A program made the position numbers and the translations under genes. The notes beneath the pieces were generated by a model, which was not told the DNA's origin, made no database searches, and was given only the letters and a program-made list of their open reading frames with translations. This document shows, piece after piece, positions 8,711 through 17,005 of a stretch of 64,000 nt of DNA. The stretch is from Bifidobacterium reuteri DSM 23975 (lineage in GTDB: Bacteria > Actinomycetota > Actinomycetes > Actinomycetales > Bifidobacteriaceae): the NCBI RefSeq assembly GCF_000741695.1, contig NZ_JGZK01000004.1, positions 1 to 64,000 of the forward strand. Reading direction: 5' to 3'. Numbering within the stretch: the stretch's first letter is position 1; each line of letters begins with the position of its first letter.

Positions 8711-9912
8711 TCAGAACACGACCGGTGTCACGCACAAGGCGAGGATGGCGCGCGCATCGTCGCGGGTGATGCGGCGGTAGGAGCCGCCGACGTCGCCGGC
8801 ATGGTCGGCGAGCTTGTCCAGCGTGGCCGGATCGGCTGGAATGCCGACCTCGGACAGGGTGAGCGGGGCACCGACCAGACGCAGAAAGTCGACGTAGTGC
8901 TCGATGCCCTCCTCGGCCACCTCGCGCTCGGATTTGCCGGTCGAGTCCACGCCCCACACGTTCACCGCCCAGCGGGCGAAGCGTGCGGTGGCTTCGGGGC
9001 GTGAGGTGTAGACGTACTTCATCCAGTGCGGATGGACCACGGCCAGGCCGGCGCCGTGCGAGATGTCGAAGTAGGCGGAGAGCGCATGCTCGATGCCGTG
9101 CGTGACCCAATCCTCCTCCTTGCCACGCGAGATGACGCGGTTGAGCGCGAACGTGGAATCCCACATCGCGTTGCTACGGGCCTCATAACTGCGCGGATGG
9201 CGACGGCAGGCGCGCCAGGAGCGCAGGATATGCCGTTGGATGGCCTCGGCCATCTCGTCGGAGAGATTGTCGTCGCTGGGTAGCGAGAAATATTGTTCGC
9301 AGGTGTGGCAGAACATGTCCACGAATCCGTAGGTGGTCTGTTCAGCCGGCAGGGTGAGCAAATAGGTCGGGTCGAGTACCGAGAACTTCGGCGTCAGCGG
9401 GAAGGATGTGTAGCCGAGCTTGCGGTTGCGGGCCCAGTTGGTGAGCACAGCCACGCCGCCCATCTCGGAGCCGGTGACGGCGGTGGTCAGCACCACGCCG
9501 AGCGGCACAAGGTTTTCGGGGGCGGGCTTGCCGGTTTCGACGTAGTCGTACCAGAGGTCCTCGTCCTCGCCCAGGCCGGAACCCAGCGAGATGAACTTGG
9601 CGCAGTCGATGACCGAGCCGCCGCCGACAGCCAGGATCAGGTTCACCCCGTGCTCCCGAACCAGGTTCACGCCTTCGAAGACCTTGTCGAGTCGCGGGTT
9701 CGGGGTCACGCCGGAGAGTTCGATGACCTCGTTGACGGCCTCGCGCAGCGCGGCCGTCACATCGTCATAGGCACCGTTGCGCTTGATCGAGCCGCCGCCG
9801 TAGACCAGCAGCACGCGGCACCGGGGCGAGACCTGGCCTCCTCGGCCACATGCGAGACCTGACCTTCTCCGAAATAGATCTTGACGGGATTGTGGAAGAT
9901 GAAGTTTCTCAT
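8711..9912 (-). pseudogene. iron-containing alcohol dehydrogenase (YqhD/BDH type), frameshifted
   Basis: The gene would encode a ~400-aa NAD(P)H-dependent alcohol dehydrogenase. The start is ATG 9912 after GAAAGGAATG and gives MRNFIFHNPVKIYFGEGQVS, the family's usual N-terminus. This frame fails after about 30 codons; the rest continues in another frame from about 9840 as RVLLVYGGGSIKRNG, a canonical motif, and then runs intact to 8711. The overall length, 1202 nt, is not a multiple of three. Downstream, the NAD-site LAVGGGSVIDCAKF and the metal-binding regions (DMFCHTCEQY, THGIEHALSAYFDISHGAGLAVVHPHW) are kept. A single indel at about 9815-9845 explains everything. It is either a recent pseudogene or a sequencing error. 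Confidence 0.8.
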
Positions 9913-10113
9913 ATGTTCATTCCTTTCATGAACGGCTCGGTTACGCAATGGATTCGGCGAACGGCGAAATCGTCGAACCGATCATTCTGCCCAACAGACT
10001 TCTATACGCTCCGCTACCTCTTGGAATTGCTCAAGACATCCGATAGCAAGTTCGTCGTTCGGCCACGTCCCGACTTGGTCGAACGGCGAACATCCGGTTT
10101 CGGCGCGTCTTCT

Positions 10114-11982
10114 CTACTCAATCGGCATGGCGAACGGTGGCACAGGCATACCTTTCCCCGAACACAGTAGACCACGACCGGGCGCATTACTCCACGCATA
10201 TCGGATGGATGTCGGCTTACGCCAGGGCACACGAATGACGACCTTGTCGCCTTCAACGCGCCCGGAGACGGCATGCACGGAGCCGTCCTCCCAAACAAGC
10301 TCGAATTCGCGCGGTTCGTCCCCGTCCAAGGTGTATAACGGACCACCTGCAAAGTCGATGACGAGCTCACCGTCTGTCAACACCGCGGACTTCGGCTCAG
10401 GTGATTTCGGTGCGTCATTTTTACCATAGACAAGACCGCAGGCCGCATGGAACAACCGCTCGGCGACCACACGCTTGTTCCACGGATGCAGGTCGTTCCA
10501 TTCACCGGCGTCGAGCGCAACCACTGTTGCCACATCATCAACGGTCTTCGACACCTGCCATTCATGCTGCCGCACCAAGGCCCATCCACCATCCTCGACA
10601 TTGTCGATTGAAAATACCGGCAACTGCACAATCAGGAACGGCAATCGTTCTTGATCCCAAGCATGTCGCCAGCAGCCGATCATCGCCGTAAGCATATGCC
10701 CATACTCATCGGCCACATCACCAGTATTGGATTCACCCTGATACCAGAGCACCGCACGGGCGCCGTACCCGGCGCAGGTCGCGGTCATGCCGTTGTACAG
10801 GCCTAATGGCTTCCACTGCAGGGAATCTTCCGTCGGACAATCCTCATCGATTTCGGCACCGATCATGTACCGCCAAGCTCCGCTCAGATCGAACGAGTCA
10901 TCGCCCACATCCAGATGCATGCGCTTACCGGGAGTGAACCGGCCCGTGCCGCGTTCGCACACCAGCCGTACTTCTACATCGTTGGGGCCGGCCTTCAGCA
11001 CATTCTCCGGGACAACGTAGTCACGGGAGAAATACTGGTGCTCGGACCGCCCCACTTCAACACCATTCACATAGGTGATGTCCGAATCAACCATCGCCCC
11101 CAAGTGCAGCACAGCAGGCCGTCCAACCGCATACGTCGGCAACATAACCGTACGCCGCAAGCGGATCACACCGCGGAACCCAGCTAGACGAGGATCGGCA
11201 TCCGACAGGAATGCGGGCAGGTTCACGGTTCCGGTTTCCGCATCCTCATTCCATCGGTTGACTTCTCGCACACGCAGATCTTCATGCCACCGGGTGCGGG
11301 CCTCAATGCTAGACTCATTGCGCACACGGGCTTCATCATCATTCCGGTATGGTGCCAGATCAGTGAGCATCCTCGGCCATGCAGCGAGTGTCTCCTCATC
11401 CATCCATGATTCGATCGGTGAGCCGCCGAGCGTGATATTAAGCAGACCGACCGGCACACCGAACGATTCCCGAATCATACGTCCAAAAAAGTAGCCGATT
11501 CCAGTGAACTCATCAAGGGTATCCGATGCAGCGCCAACCCATTGTACCGGTTCATAGAATTCATGACGCGGCCCGTGGAAATCGAATCTGACCGGCACTT
11601 TGCAATGTCGCAGCAGCGAGTCGGCTTCACGCGTGAATTCGGACGGATAACGCCAGTGCAGAAATTCCATCTGATATTCCATATTCGACTGTCCGGCGCA
11701 AATGAACACCTCGCCCGCATAAACGTCATGGCTCAATGATTCCCGCGTCGCCGCTTCCGACGTTTCACTGACCGTCATGCGATAGGGACCACCAGCGTCC
11801 AACGGTTCGAGCGTGACCGTCCACGCGCCATCGGCGTCGACGATGGCATCGGCACGCCGTTCCGCGACCGAGACCTCGATCGTGGAACCGGGGCGGCCAC
11901 CACCCCAGATCCTCACCGGCATGCCAGATTGCAGCACGCATCCTTCACCGAACAACGGATTGATATGCAATGTCGATTTCAT
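10114..11982 (-). CDS. SGNH-fold sialate O-acetylesterase / acetylxylan esterase-like protein
   Basis: A 622-aa esterase of the sialate O-acetylesterase-like group. The SGNH nucleophile motif is AGQSNMEYQM near residue 95; block III shows LGGSPIESWM, and YQGESN lies further on. HPWNKRVVAERL carries the likely catalytic Asp/His pair region (DLHPWN). A ~100-residue insert between blocks (LHLGAMVDSDITYVNGVEVG) looks like the jelly-roll domain common in these proteins. There is no signal peptide, so it probably acts in the cytoplasm on imported oligosaccharides. ATG 11982 follows AAGGAG; an in-frame TTG 9 bp upstream is possible. As the gene lies downstream of GH8, GH43 and GH120, removing acetyl groups from xylo-oligosaccharides is more likely than acting on sialic acid. 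Confidence 0.8.
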   Translation of the reverse strand: MKSTLHINPLFGEGCVLQSGMPVRIWGGGRPGSTIEVSVAERRADAIVDADGAWTVTLEPLDAGGPYRMTVSETSEAATRESLSHDVYAGEVFICAGQSNMEYQMEFLHWRYPSEFTREADSLLRHCKVPVRFDFHGPRHEFYEPVQWVGAASDTLDEFTGIGYFFGRMIRESFGVPVGLLNITLGGSPIESWMDEETLAAWPRMLTDLAPYRNDDEARVRNESSIEARTRWHEDLRVREVNRWNEDAETGTVNLPAFLSDADPRLAGFRGVIRLRRTVMLPTYAVGRPAVLHLGAMVDSDITYVNGVEVGRSEHQYFSRDYVVPENVLKAGPNDVEVRLVCERGTGRFTPGKRMHLDVGDDSFDLSGAWRYMIGAEIDEDCPTEDSLQWKPLGLYNGMTATCAGYGARAVLWYQGESNTGDVADEYGHMLTAMIGCWRHAWDQERLPFLIVQLPVFSIDNVEDGGWALVRQHEWQVSKTVDDVATVVALDAGEWNDLHPWNKRVVAERLFHAACGLVYGKNDAPKSPEPKSAVLTDGELVIDFAGGPLYTLDGDEPREFELVWEDGSVHAVSGRVEGDKVVIRVPWRKPTSIRYAWSNAPGRGLLCSGKGMPVPPFAMPIE

Positions 11983-12010
11983 TGTGTCCAACTCCTTGTT
12001 TCAGCCATAT

Positions 12011-13144
12011 TCACCACACGCGGTATTCGCCCGCGAGCGCGAGGAACGCGAACGCGTAGAGGAAGTTGTCGTAGTAGCGGCGCGTGCCGGTGCGGATCGG
12101 CGTGTCCCACAGCAGGCGCACCCAGCGGATCGCATTATCGAGCGCGTCCGGCTCCTGCGAGCGCATCGCGGCGAGCGAGCCCTCGGCGGTGGCGGCGATG
12201 AAGCCGACCGGGTGCAGCACGGTCTCGTCCACCGGCGTGCCGTCGACCGCGTAGACGCAGGTGCGGTCGTGTTCGAGGAAGAAACGCTGCAGACGCGCAT
12301 TCGCATCGCACAGCTCGGGCACGACGCCGTTCCACAGGCAGTCCAGCCCGATGTTGCCGGCGGTGCGGTAGGCGTCGGAATAGAAGTGCCAGTGGTCGCG
12401 CTCGTCGACATGCGGCGTGCCATCATAGTTTGAGTATTCGGGGTTCATACCGGTTTCCGGATGGCAGGCGGTGACCAGATACCGACGGCTGGCGGCAGCG
12501 GCCTCGCGCCAGAACGGGCGGTCGGCCTCGTCGGCACGCTGTGCGAACACCTCATAGAAGTGCGGCAAATGGTAGGACGGGTCGGTCCATTCGGTTTCCG
12601 GGATGAACTTGATCAGATGGTTCTCCGGATTCCACATCGGGTAGCCCTCGCCATCCTCGCCCCGGTGCACGCAGGTATGCAGGATCGAGCGGGCGTGGCG
12701 GGAGTACTCGTACACGCCCTCGCCATCGCCCCAGCGCCCGGAGGCCAGGAACAGCGCCATCGCGAAGTACTCCTCGCCGTCGGGGGCCGGGCCGTCGGCG
12801 TTCGGCACGCCGCTGAGGTCCACGGACCAGGCGAAGTAGCCCTTGTGCAAGCCCTCGGTCATGAACATGTACTTCATGACCCAGCCCCACAGCTTGTCGA
12901 ACACGTCCTTGCGGTCGTACTGCACGGCGATCATCATCGCATAGCTCATGCCTTCGGTGCGCACGTCGTGGTTGCCGGTGTCCATCACGTAGCCAAGGCC
13001 CTCGTCGTTCTCCCAGTAGATCTTGTCCGGACCTTCGAACATCTCGGTCCAGTTGCGTTCCAGCCGGGCCTGGATGGCCTCGCGGCCGTACCCGTACTGT
13101 TCGAACATGCTGGTCTCCATATGACCCATGGCTCCCGCACCCAT
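12011..13144 (-). CDS. GH8 reducing-end xylose-releasing exo-oligoxylanase
   Basis: A 377-aa glycoside hydrolase family 8 enzyme of the Rex type, which removes xylose from the reducing end of short xylo-oligosaccharides. The sequence NWTEMFEGPDKIYWENDEGLG is followed by the GH8 general-acid region DVRTEGMSYAMMIAVQ. WSVDLSGVPNADGPAPDGEEYFAMAL carries the conserved aspartates and SDAYRTAGNIGLDC the (alpha/alpha)6-barrel core. There is no signal peptide, so it is cytoplasmic. ATG 13144 follows GAAAGGAT; this site lies in the last codons of the upstream gene, whose stop is 4 bp away, so the two are coupled. An in-frame ATG 15 bp further on is an alternative start. GH8 Rex enzymes are described in Bifidobacterium adolescentis. 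Confidence 0.88.
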   Translation of the reverse strand: MGAGAMGHMETSMFEQYGYGREAIQARLERNWTEMFEGPDKIYWENDEGLGYVMDTGNHDVRTEGMSYAMMIAVQYDRKDVFDKLWGWVMKYMFMTEGLHKGYFAWSVDLSGVPNADGPAPDGEEYFAMALFLASGRWGDGEGVYEYSRHARSILHTCVHRGEDGEGYPMWNPENHLIKFIPETEWTDPSYHLPHFYEVFAQRADEADRPFWREAAAASRRYLVTACHPETGMNPEYSNYDGTPHVDERDHWHFYSDAYRTAGNIGLDCLWNGVVPELCDANARLQRFFLEHDRTCVYAVDGTPVDETVLHPVGFIAATAEGSLAAMRSQEPDALDNAIRWVRLLWDTPIRTGTRRYYDNFLYAFAFLALAGEYRVW

Positions 13145-13148
13145 TGTT

Positions 13149-15266
13149 TCATCCTTTCTCATCATGGACGCAACCCATCGCCCGCGATACCATGGTGACG
13201 GTTGGCAACTCATCATGCGGCATGACGTCCCAGTACAGACCCGTCAGACCGTCCAAGATCGCTCCCGCCGCCCAAGGCATCAGACAACGCCACGTGCTGC
13301 ACAGGCTTCCATCCGGGTACCTCTCGTCCAAAAACCCCTGGCAGTGACAAAACCGTTCCGACATCCAGCCGACCCGCCCATATCCGTACTCACCATCCTT
13401 GAGGTTATATGTCTGGCAGCTCCAGCCGACCGCATCGCACAAACGCGACGCGATATATGTGTCGTTCCGATATCGGAGGTAATAAACCATATCCTCGATG
13501 GCCACACTTGACATCGGATGGATATGGGCGTTACTGGTCGAAGTGACGCTGCCTCCGCAACTCGACCAGCCGACTTCGTTCAGAGGCGGTACGCCAACGG
13601 GCGAATTCCAGCAAAAACGGAAACTGCATTCATAGGCGAACGCCTCTCGCATCCGGTCAAGATACATAGCGTCTCCGGTAATGGCGTATAGGCATCCGAC
13701 CGCCTTGATATATCCCAATATACCTTCGGAATCCACGGCTTTCGATGTATCCAGCGGCGCACCATAGCATTCCATATGCGCCACGTACCGGTCATGATAA
13801 TGACGTTCGGATAGGAGCATCCCATCCAGATCCGAGTGGTCGCCGGTCAGCAAAGCCCAATACGCGGATGCGGCCAGACACCACACACCGCCGAACGATT
13901 CGTACTCGGCTCCTGAGCCGTCCATCTCATCGAACACGAATGGGTATTCGCCAACCGCATTGCGCCCTGCCGCCAATCGGGGAATGACGTTCCCGATGAT
14001 CTTCAGCCAGTCCGAGTGATCGATTCCGCCGAACCGCCGTTCGATCTGCCACGCCCGCAACGCCGAGTACATCGTCTGCCCGACAAGGTACCCGCTGTGT
14101 CCGGGATTGGACAGTCCGTCGAACCACCAACCGCGGTTGCTCCACCGCTCATGTTCCACCGCCGTGTAGGGCAATCCGTTCGTCGGGTTGATGCAATGTT
14201 GGATGATATGCTCGATGCCGTCGAGGGCGTGACGACGCATAGCATCGTCCCCCAACCGCCAAGCCGACGCCAACATCGGTACCGCGGAGGCCATGCCGTT
14301 GGTCCAACTACTCGATCCCAACCGGCGGTACATATACGGCTTACCTTCGATGATCTCATCTCCCGGACTATGATGGTCGAAGACAAACCCCGCGTACATG
14401 TGTTCGTCCTCCAGCCACGCGTCTCTATCAACGGCGACTGCAATGTCGCGTATAGCCCGAGCGGGAGCGCCGACCTGACGCGGCGGTTCATGAAAACGAC
14501 GGTATACGGTTTCCAGCACCGGTATGATAGCCCGTTCATCCCGGGCGGGAGCGTCGACGATGTCCAAGCGCATAATCGCCGCGCCTCCAGGCGCCAGTGT
14601 AATCGGCCCTTCCGCCGAGTCAGGACGTTCGCGGATATCCGTCGAGCTGACGAACAACCAGGGCGCGTTCTCATAGCCGATAGTCACGCCCACCGAGGCG
14701 TGGTCGTCGCAGGGCACGATTCCAGGCGTCGGCAACATGCAGCTGAATCCCGCATACTGGACGAAAGGCAGTTCATCACATGCCTCATGTCCGACCAACA
14801 TCCCATCACCGCGGTCAACCAGATAGGGGCTGGACACCACACCGACGACACGGGAACGGGTCACGGCCAATGCACATGGATTGGACAGCCTGTCTCCTCG
14901 AATCATCCACCATGATGAGGCTGGCAGTTCGCTCCGTTCACGAAGCCGGGGAAATTTCGTCGCGGTTCGCAGCGGCGCCTCTCCACGATTACGCCCATAC
15001 ATGAACCCTGGCAGGAAGAACCGCGGTTCACCGTCAGCCCGAATCGGGATATCGATGCGAACGACCCCTTCGAACGCAACGGAGCCGTCATTGCGCACCG
15101 TTACCGTGCAACGCCACGGATCGGCGGGGGACCCGTTTCCTCCGTGCCAGTCGACTTCGACGGCAAGACCGCATTCATCAAGACGCACATACCGTCCCGC
15201 GCCGTCGGCTCGTCGGGCGGAACATTCCAGAGCCATTCCTACCTCATTGCATACTTCACTACTCAT
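13149..15266 (-). CDS. unassigned ~700-aa protein in xylo-oligosaccharide locus, possible (alpha/alpha)6 enzyme
   Basis: I do not recognise the family. The protein has 705 aa from ATG 15266 (MSSEVCNEV); ATG 15236 is an alternative, and neither has a strong ribosome site. Residues ~1-280 look like beta-strand-rich sequence (PWRCTVTVRNDGSVAFEGVVRIDIP). From ~300 on, the sequence has repeated helix patterns rich in Trp, Tyr and Gly, such as GWWFDGLSNPGHSGYLVGQTMYSAL and YESFGGVWCLAASAYWALLTG, resembling six-hairpin glycosidases or polysaccharide lyases with an N-terminal beta-sandwich. There is no signal peptide. It lies between GH43 and GH8 on the same strand and is coupled to GH8, so a role in processing substituted xylo-oligosaccharides, for example uronic-acid side groups, is a reasonable guess only. 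Confidence 0.7.
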   Translation of the reverse strand: MSSEVCNEVGMALECSARRADGAGRYVRLDECGLAVEVDWHGGNGSPADPWRCTVTVRNDGSVAFEGVVRIDIPIRADGEPRFFLPGFMYGRNRGEAPLRTATKFPRLRERSELPASSWWMIRGDRLSNPCALAVTRSRVVGVVSSPYLVDRGDGMLVGHEACDELPFVQYAGFSCMLPTPGIVPCDDHASVGVTIGYENAPWLFVSSTDIRERPDSAEGPITLAPGGAAIMRLDIVDAPARDERAIIPVLETVYRRFHEPPRQVGAPARAIRDIAVAVDRDAWLEDEHMYAGFVFDHHSPGDEIIEGKPYMYRRLGSSSWTNGMASAVPMLASAWRLGDDAMRRHALDGIEHIIQHCINPTNGLPYTAVEHERWSNRGWWFDGLSNPGHSGYLVGQTMYSALRAWQIERRFGGIDHSDWLKIIGNVIPRLAAGRNAVGEYPFVFDEMDGSGAEYESFGGVWCLAASAYWALLTGDHSDLDGMLLSERHYHDRYVAHMECYGAPLDTSKAVDSEGILGYIKAVGCLYAITGDAMYLDRMREAFAYECSFRFCWNSPVGVPPLNEVGWSSCGGSVTSTSNAHIHPMSSVAIEDMVYYLRYRNDTYIASRLCDAVGWSCQTYNLKDGEYGYGRVGWMSERFCHCQGFLDERYPDGSLCSTWRCLMPWAAGAILDGLTGLYWDVMPHDELPTVTMVSRAMGCVHDEKG

Positions 15267-15327
15267 ATCGTTCTCATATCTTCGCAAAACGTTGCCATCA
15301 TGCGCCAAAACAATACTGATTATTGAT

Positions 15328-15366
15328 ATGGTCGTTTCGCGGGAAGACATCCCGCGAAACGACCAT
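15328..15366. terminator. perfect 16-bp hairpin after the GH43 gene
   Basis: ATGGTCGTTTCGCGGG (15328-15343), loop AAGACAT, then CCCGCGAAACGACCAT (15351-15366). It begins 3 bp past the GH43 stop. No good U-run follows in the minus-strand transcript, so partial termination or RNA-stability control between GH43 and the next gene is likely. Confidence 0.65.
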
Positions 15367-15369
15367 CTA

Positions 15370-17001
15370 TCAGTCTTCCATCCCAGAAATTTCCCGGTAG
15401 TCGAAGTGGTCAAAGGTGGCCACTTCGCCGTAGCCGGAATAGTCGACCGCGGCCAGACCCACGAAGGCACCGGTGAAGAAGCCGCCGTACGTCTGGTTCA
15501 CGTAGTCGTCGGAGAGGATCCTCGCGTCGAGCCTGACCGGCAATTCGGTCCAGGTCTCACCGTCGAACGAGTATTCGTAGGCGTACCACTGGGTGCGCAC
15601 CTTGGCACGCAGCCATACGCGATCGACGCCCTCGGGCACCACTACGGCGTTCTCGCGCAAGAACGAGGTGTAATTGTTGCGGTCGTTCTGCGCCACCTCG
15701 ATCACGCGGCACTTGCGGTCCTCGTCGTACGTGACAAACGCCCACGACCAATGCTGGTCGTTGTAGTAGTTCGTCAGACCGGCCATCGCCTGGTAGGTCT
15801 TCGGATCGAACGCCACGCAGGTCTCGGCGTCGAAATCGAACGCCTGCCAGCGGCGGGCCACCAGCGACAGGTCGAACGTGTTGCACAGCGAGCCCTGGCC
15901 GATCAGCTTCAGGCTGCCGCCGCCGACCGAGCCCATCTTCTCGTCGAACGGCACACGCAACGTGTTCCAGTCGAGACCGAGCACGTCGGCGTCGAACTCG
16001 TCGTGCTGATCGCGGCTTGCGGGCGCGACTGTCTCGATCGCGTCCTTCGGCGCCTCCACATAACGTTCGCCGCCATGACCGCCGACGATGTACGGCCAAC
16101 CATCCTCAGCCCACTCGACCTTCTGGATTGAAGTCTCACGCCCCAGCGTGCACCAGCCGCGCGGGTCGGTGAACGACTCGGTCTCGTGATGCCACGGGCG
16201 GCCGCACAGCGACGCGTAGTACCATTCGCCGGACGGGGTGTCCACCAGCGCGCCGTGGCCCTGCTTCTGCAGGTAGCTGCCTGGGATGTCGAAGTTCGTG
16301 ATGAACGGGTTCGTGGGCGAGGCCTCGAACGACAGCTCGTCGAGCGTGCGGGAGCGGGCCACGGATTCCTGATGAGTCCATACCGTTCCGCCCTCGGCGC
16401 AGAACAGATAGTACCAGCCGTTGATCTTATACAGATGCGGCCCCTCGACGAGCTTGACATCGTCGCCCATCCAGATCGTGCGGGCCGTCTCCGGCTTCAG
16501 CCGCATCGTCGCCGTGTCGAACTCGGTCAGCGTGATGCCGTGGAACTGATGCTTGTATTCACGATGGTCCCACGTCTGCTGCACCAGATATTTGCGGCCG
16601 TCGTCGTCGTGGAACAGGCTGGCGTCGAATCCGACGCCGTTCAGACGAAGCGGCTTCGACCACGGCCCGCGGATGTCCTCGGCGGTCGTCAGGTAGTTGA
16701 CGACGTCCTTGAACGCGCCGTTGACGATATGAACATCGGAATAGACGATCCAGAACCTTCCGTCCGCATAGGACAAGTCGGGCGCCCATACGCCGCCGGA
16801 CGCCGGATCGCCGCGCATGTCAAGCTGTTCGGCGCCCAAGGGGTACGGCAACGTGTTCCAATGCACCATGTCTTTGGACTCGTGCAGGCGGATGCCGGGG
16901 AACCATTCGAATGTGGAGTTCGCGATGTAATAGGTGTCTTTGACGCGGATCATCGAAGGATCCGCATGGAAGCCGGTGAGCACCGGATTGGTGATCTTCA
17001 T
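15370..17001 (-). CDS. GH43 beta-xylosidase (subfamily 11 type)
   Basis: A 543-aa family 43 enzyme expected to release xylose from the non-reducing end of xylo-oligosaccharides. The three catalytic acids of the five-bladed propeller are visible: the base in TGFHADPSMIRV near residue 13, the pKa-modulating Asp in VGFDASLFHDDDG, and the acid in VKLVEGPHLYKI. A C-terminal beta-sandwich of about 200 residues (GGGSLKLIGQGSLCNTFDLS onward), typical of this subfamily, is complete. There is no signal peptide, so it acts on imported sugar. ATG 17001 gives MKITNPVLTGFHADPS, the usual N-terminus; upstream codons are spurious. The start is 4 bp past the GH120 stop, so the two are cotranscribed. Arabinofuranosidase activity is possible, but the architecture favours xylosidase. 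Confidence 0.9.
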   Translation of the reverse strand: MKITNPVLTGFHADPSMIRVKDTYYIANSTFEWFPGIRLHESKDMVHWNTLPYPLGAEQLDMRGDPASGGVWAPDLSYADGRFWIVYSDVHIVNGAFKDVVNYLTTAEDIRGPWSKPLRLNGVGFDASLFHDDDGRKYLVQQTWDHREYKHQFHGITLTEFDTATMRLKPETARTIWMGDDVKLVEGPHLYKINGWYYLFCAEGGTVWTHQESVARSRTLDELSFEASPTNPFITNFDIPGSYLQKQGHGALVDTPSGEWYYASLCGRPWHHETESFTDPRGWCTLGRETSIQKVEWAEDGWPYIVGGHGGERYVEAPKDAIETVAPASRDQHDEFDADVLGLDWNTLRVPFDEKMGSVGGGSLKLIGQGSLCNTFDLSLVARRWQAFDFDAETCVAFDPKTYQAMAGLTNYYNDQHWSWAFVTYDEDRKCRVIEVAQNDRNNYTSFLRENAVVVPEGVDRVWLRAKVRTQWYAYEYSFDGETWTELPVRLDARILSDDYVNQTYGGFFTGAFVGLAAVDYSGYGEVATFDHFDYREISGMED

Positions 17002-17005
17002 GGTC

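Noticed and set aside
8418..9164. Open frame over the non-coding stretch and the alcohol dehydrogenase 3' end
   Set aside because: Arg-rich sequence without homology that overlaps conserved dehydrogenase codons.
15280..15296. GGCAACGTTTTGC as a LacI-family operator
   Set aside because: Halves are not symmetrical and no LacI regulator gene is in the window.
14016..16131. Plus-strand frames opposite GH43 and the unassigned gene
   Set aside because: Low-complexity shadows; the minus-strand genes have family motifs or consistent coding character.
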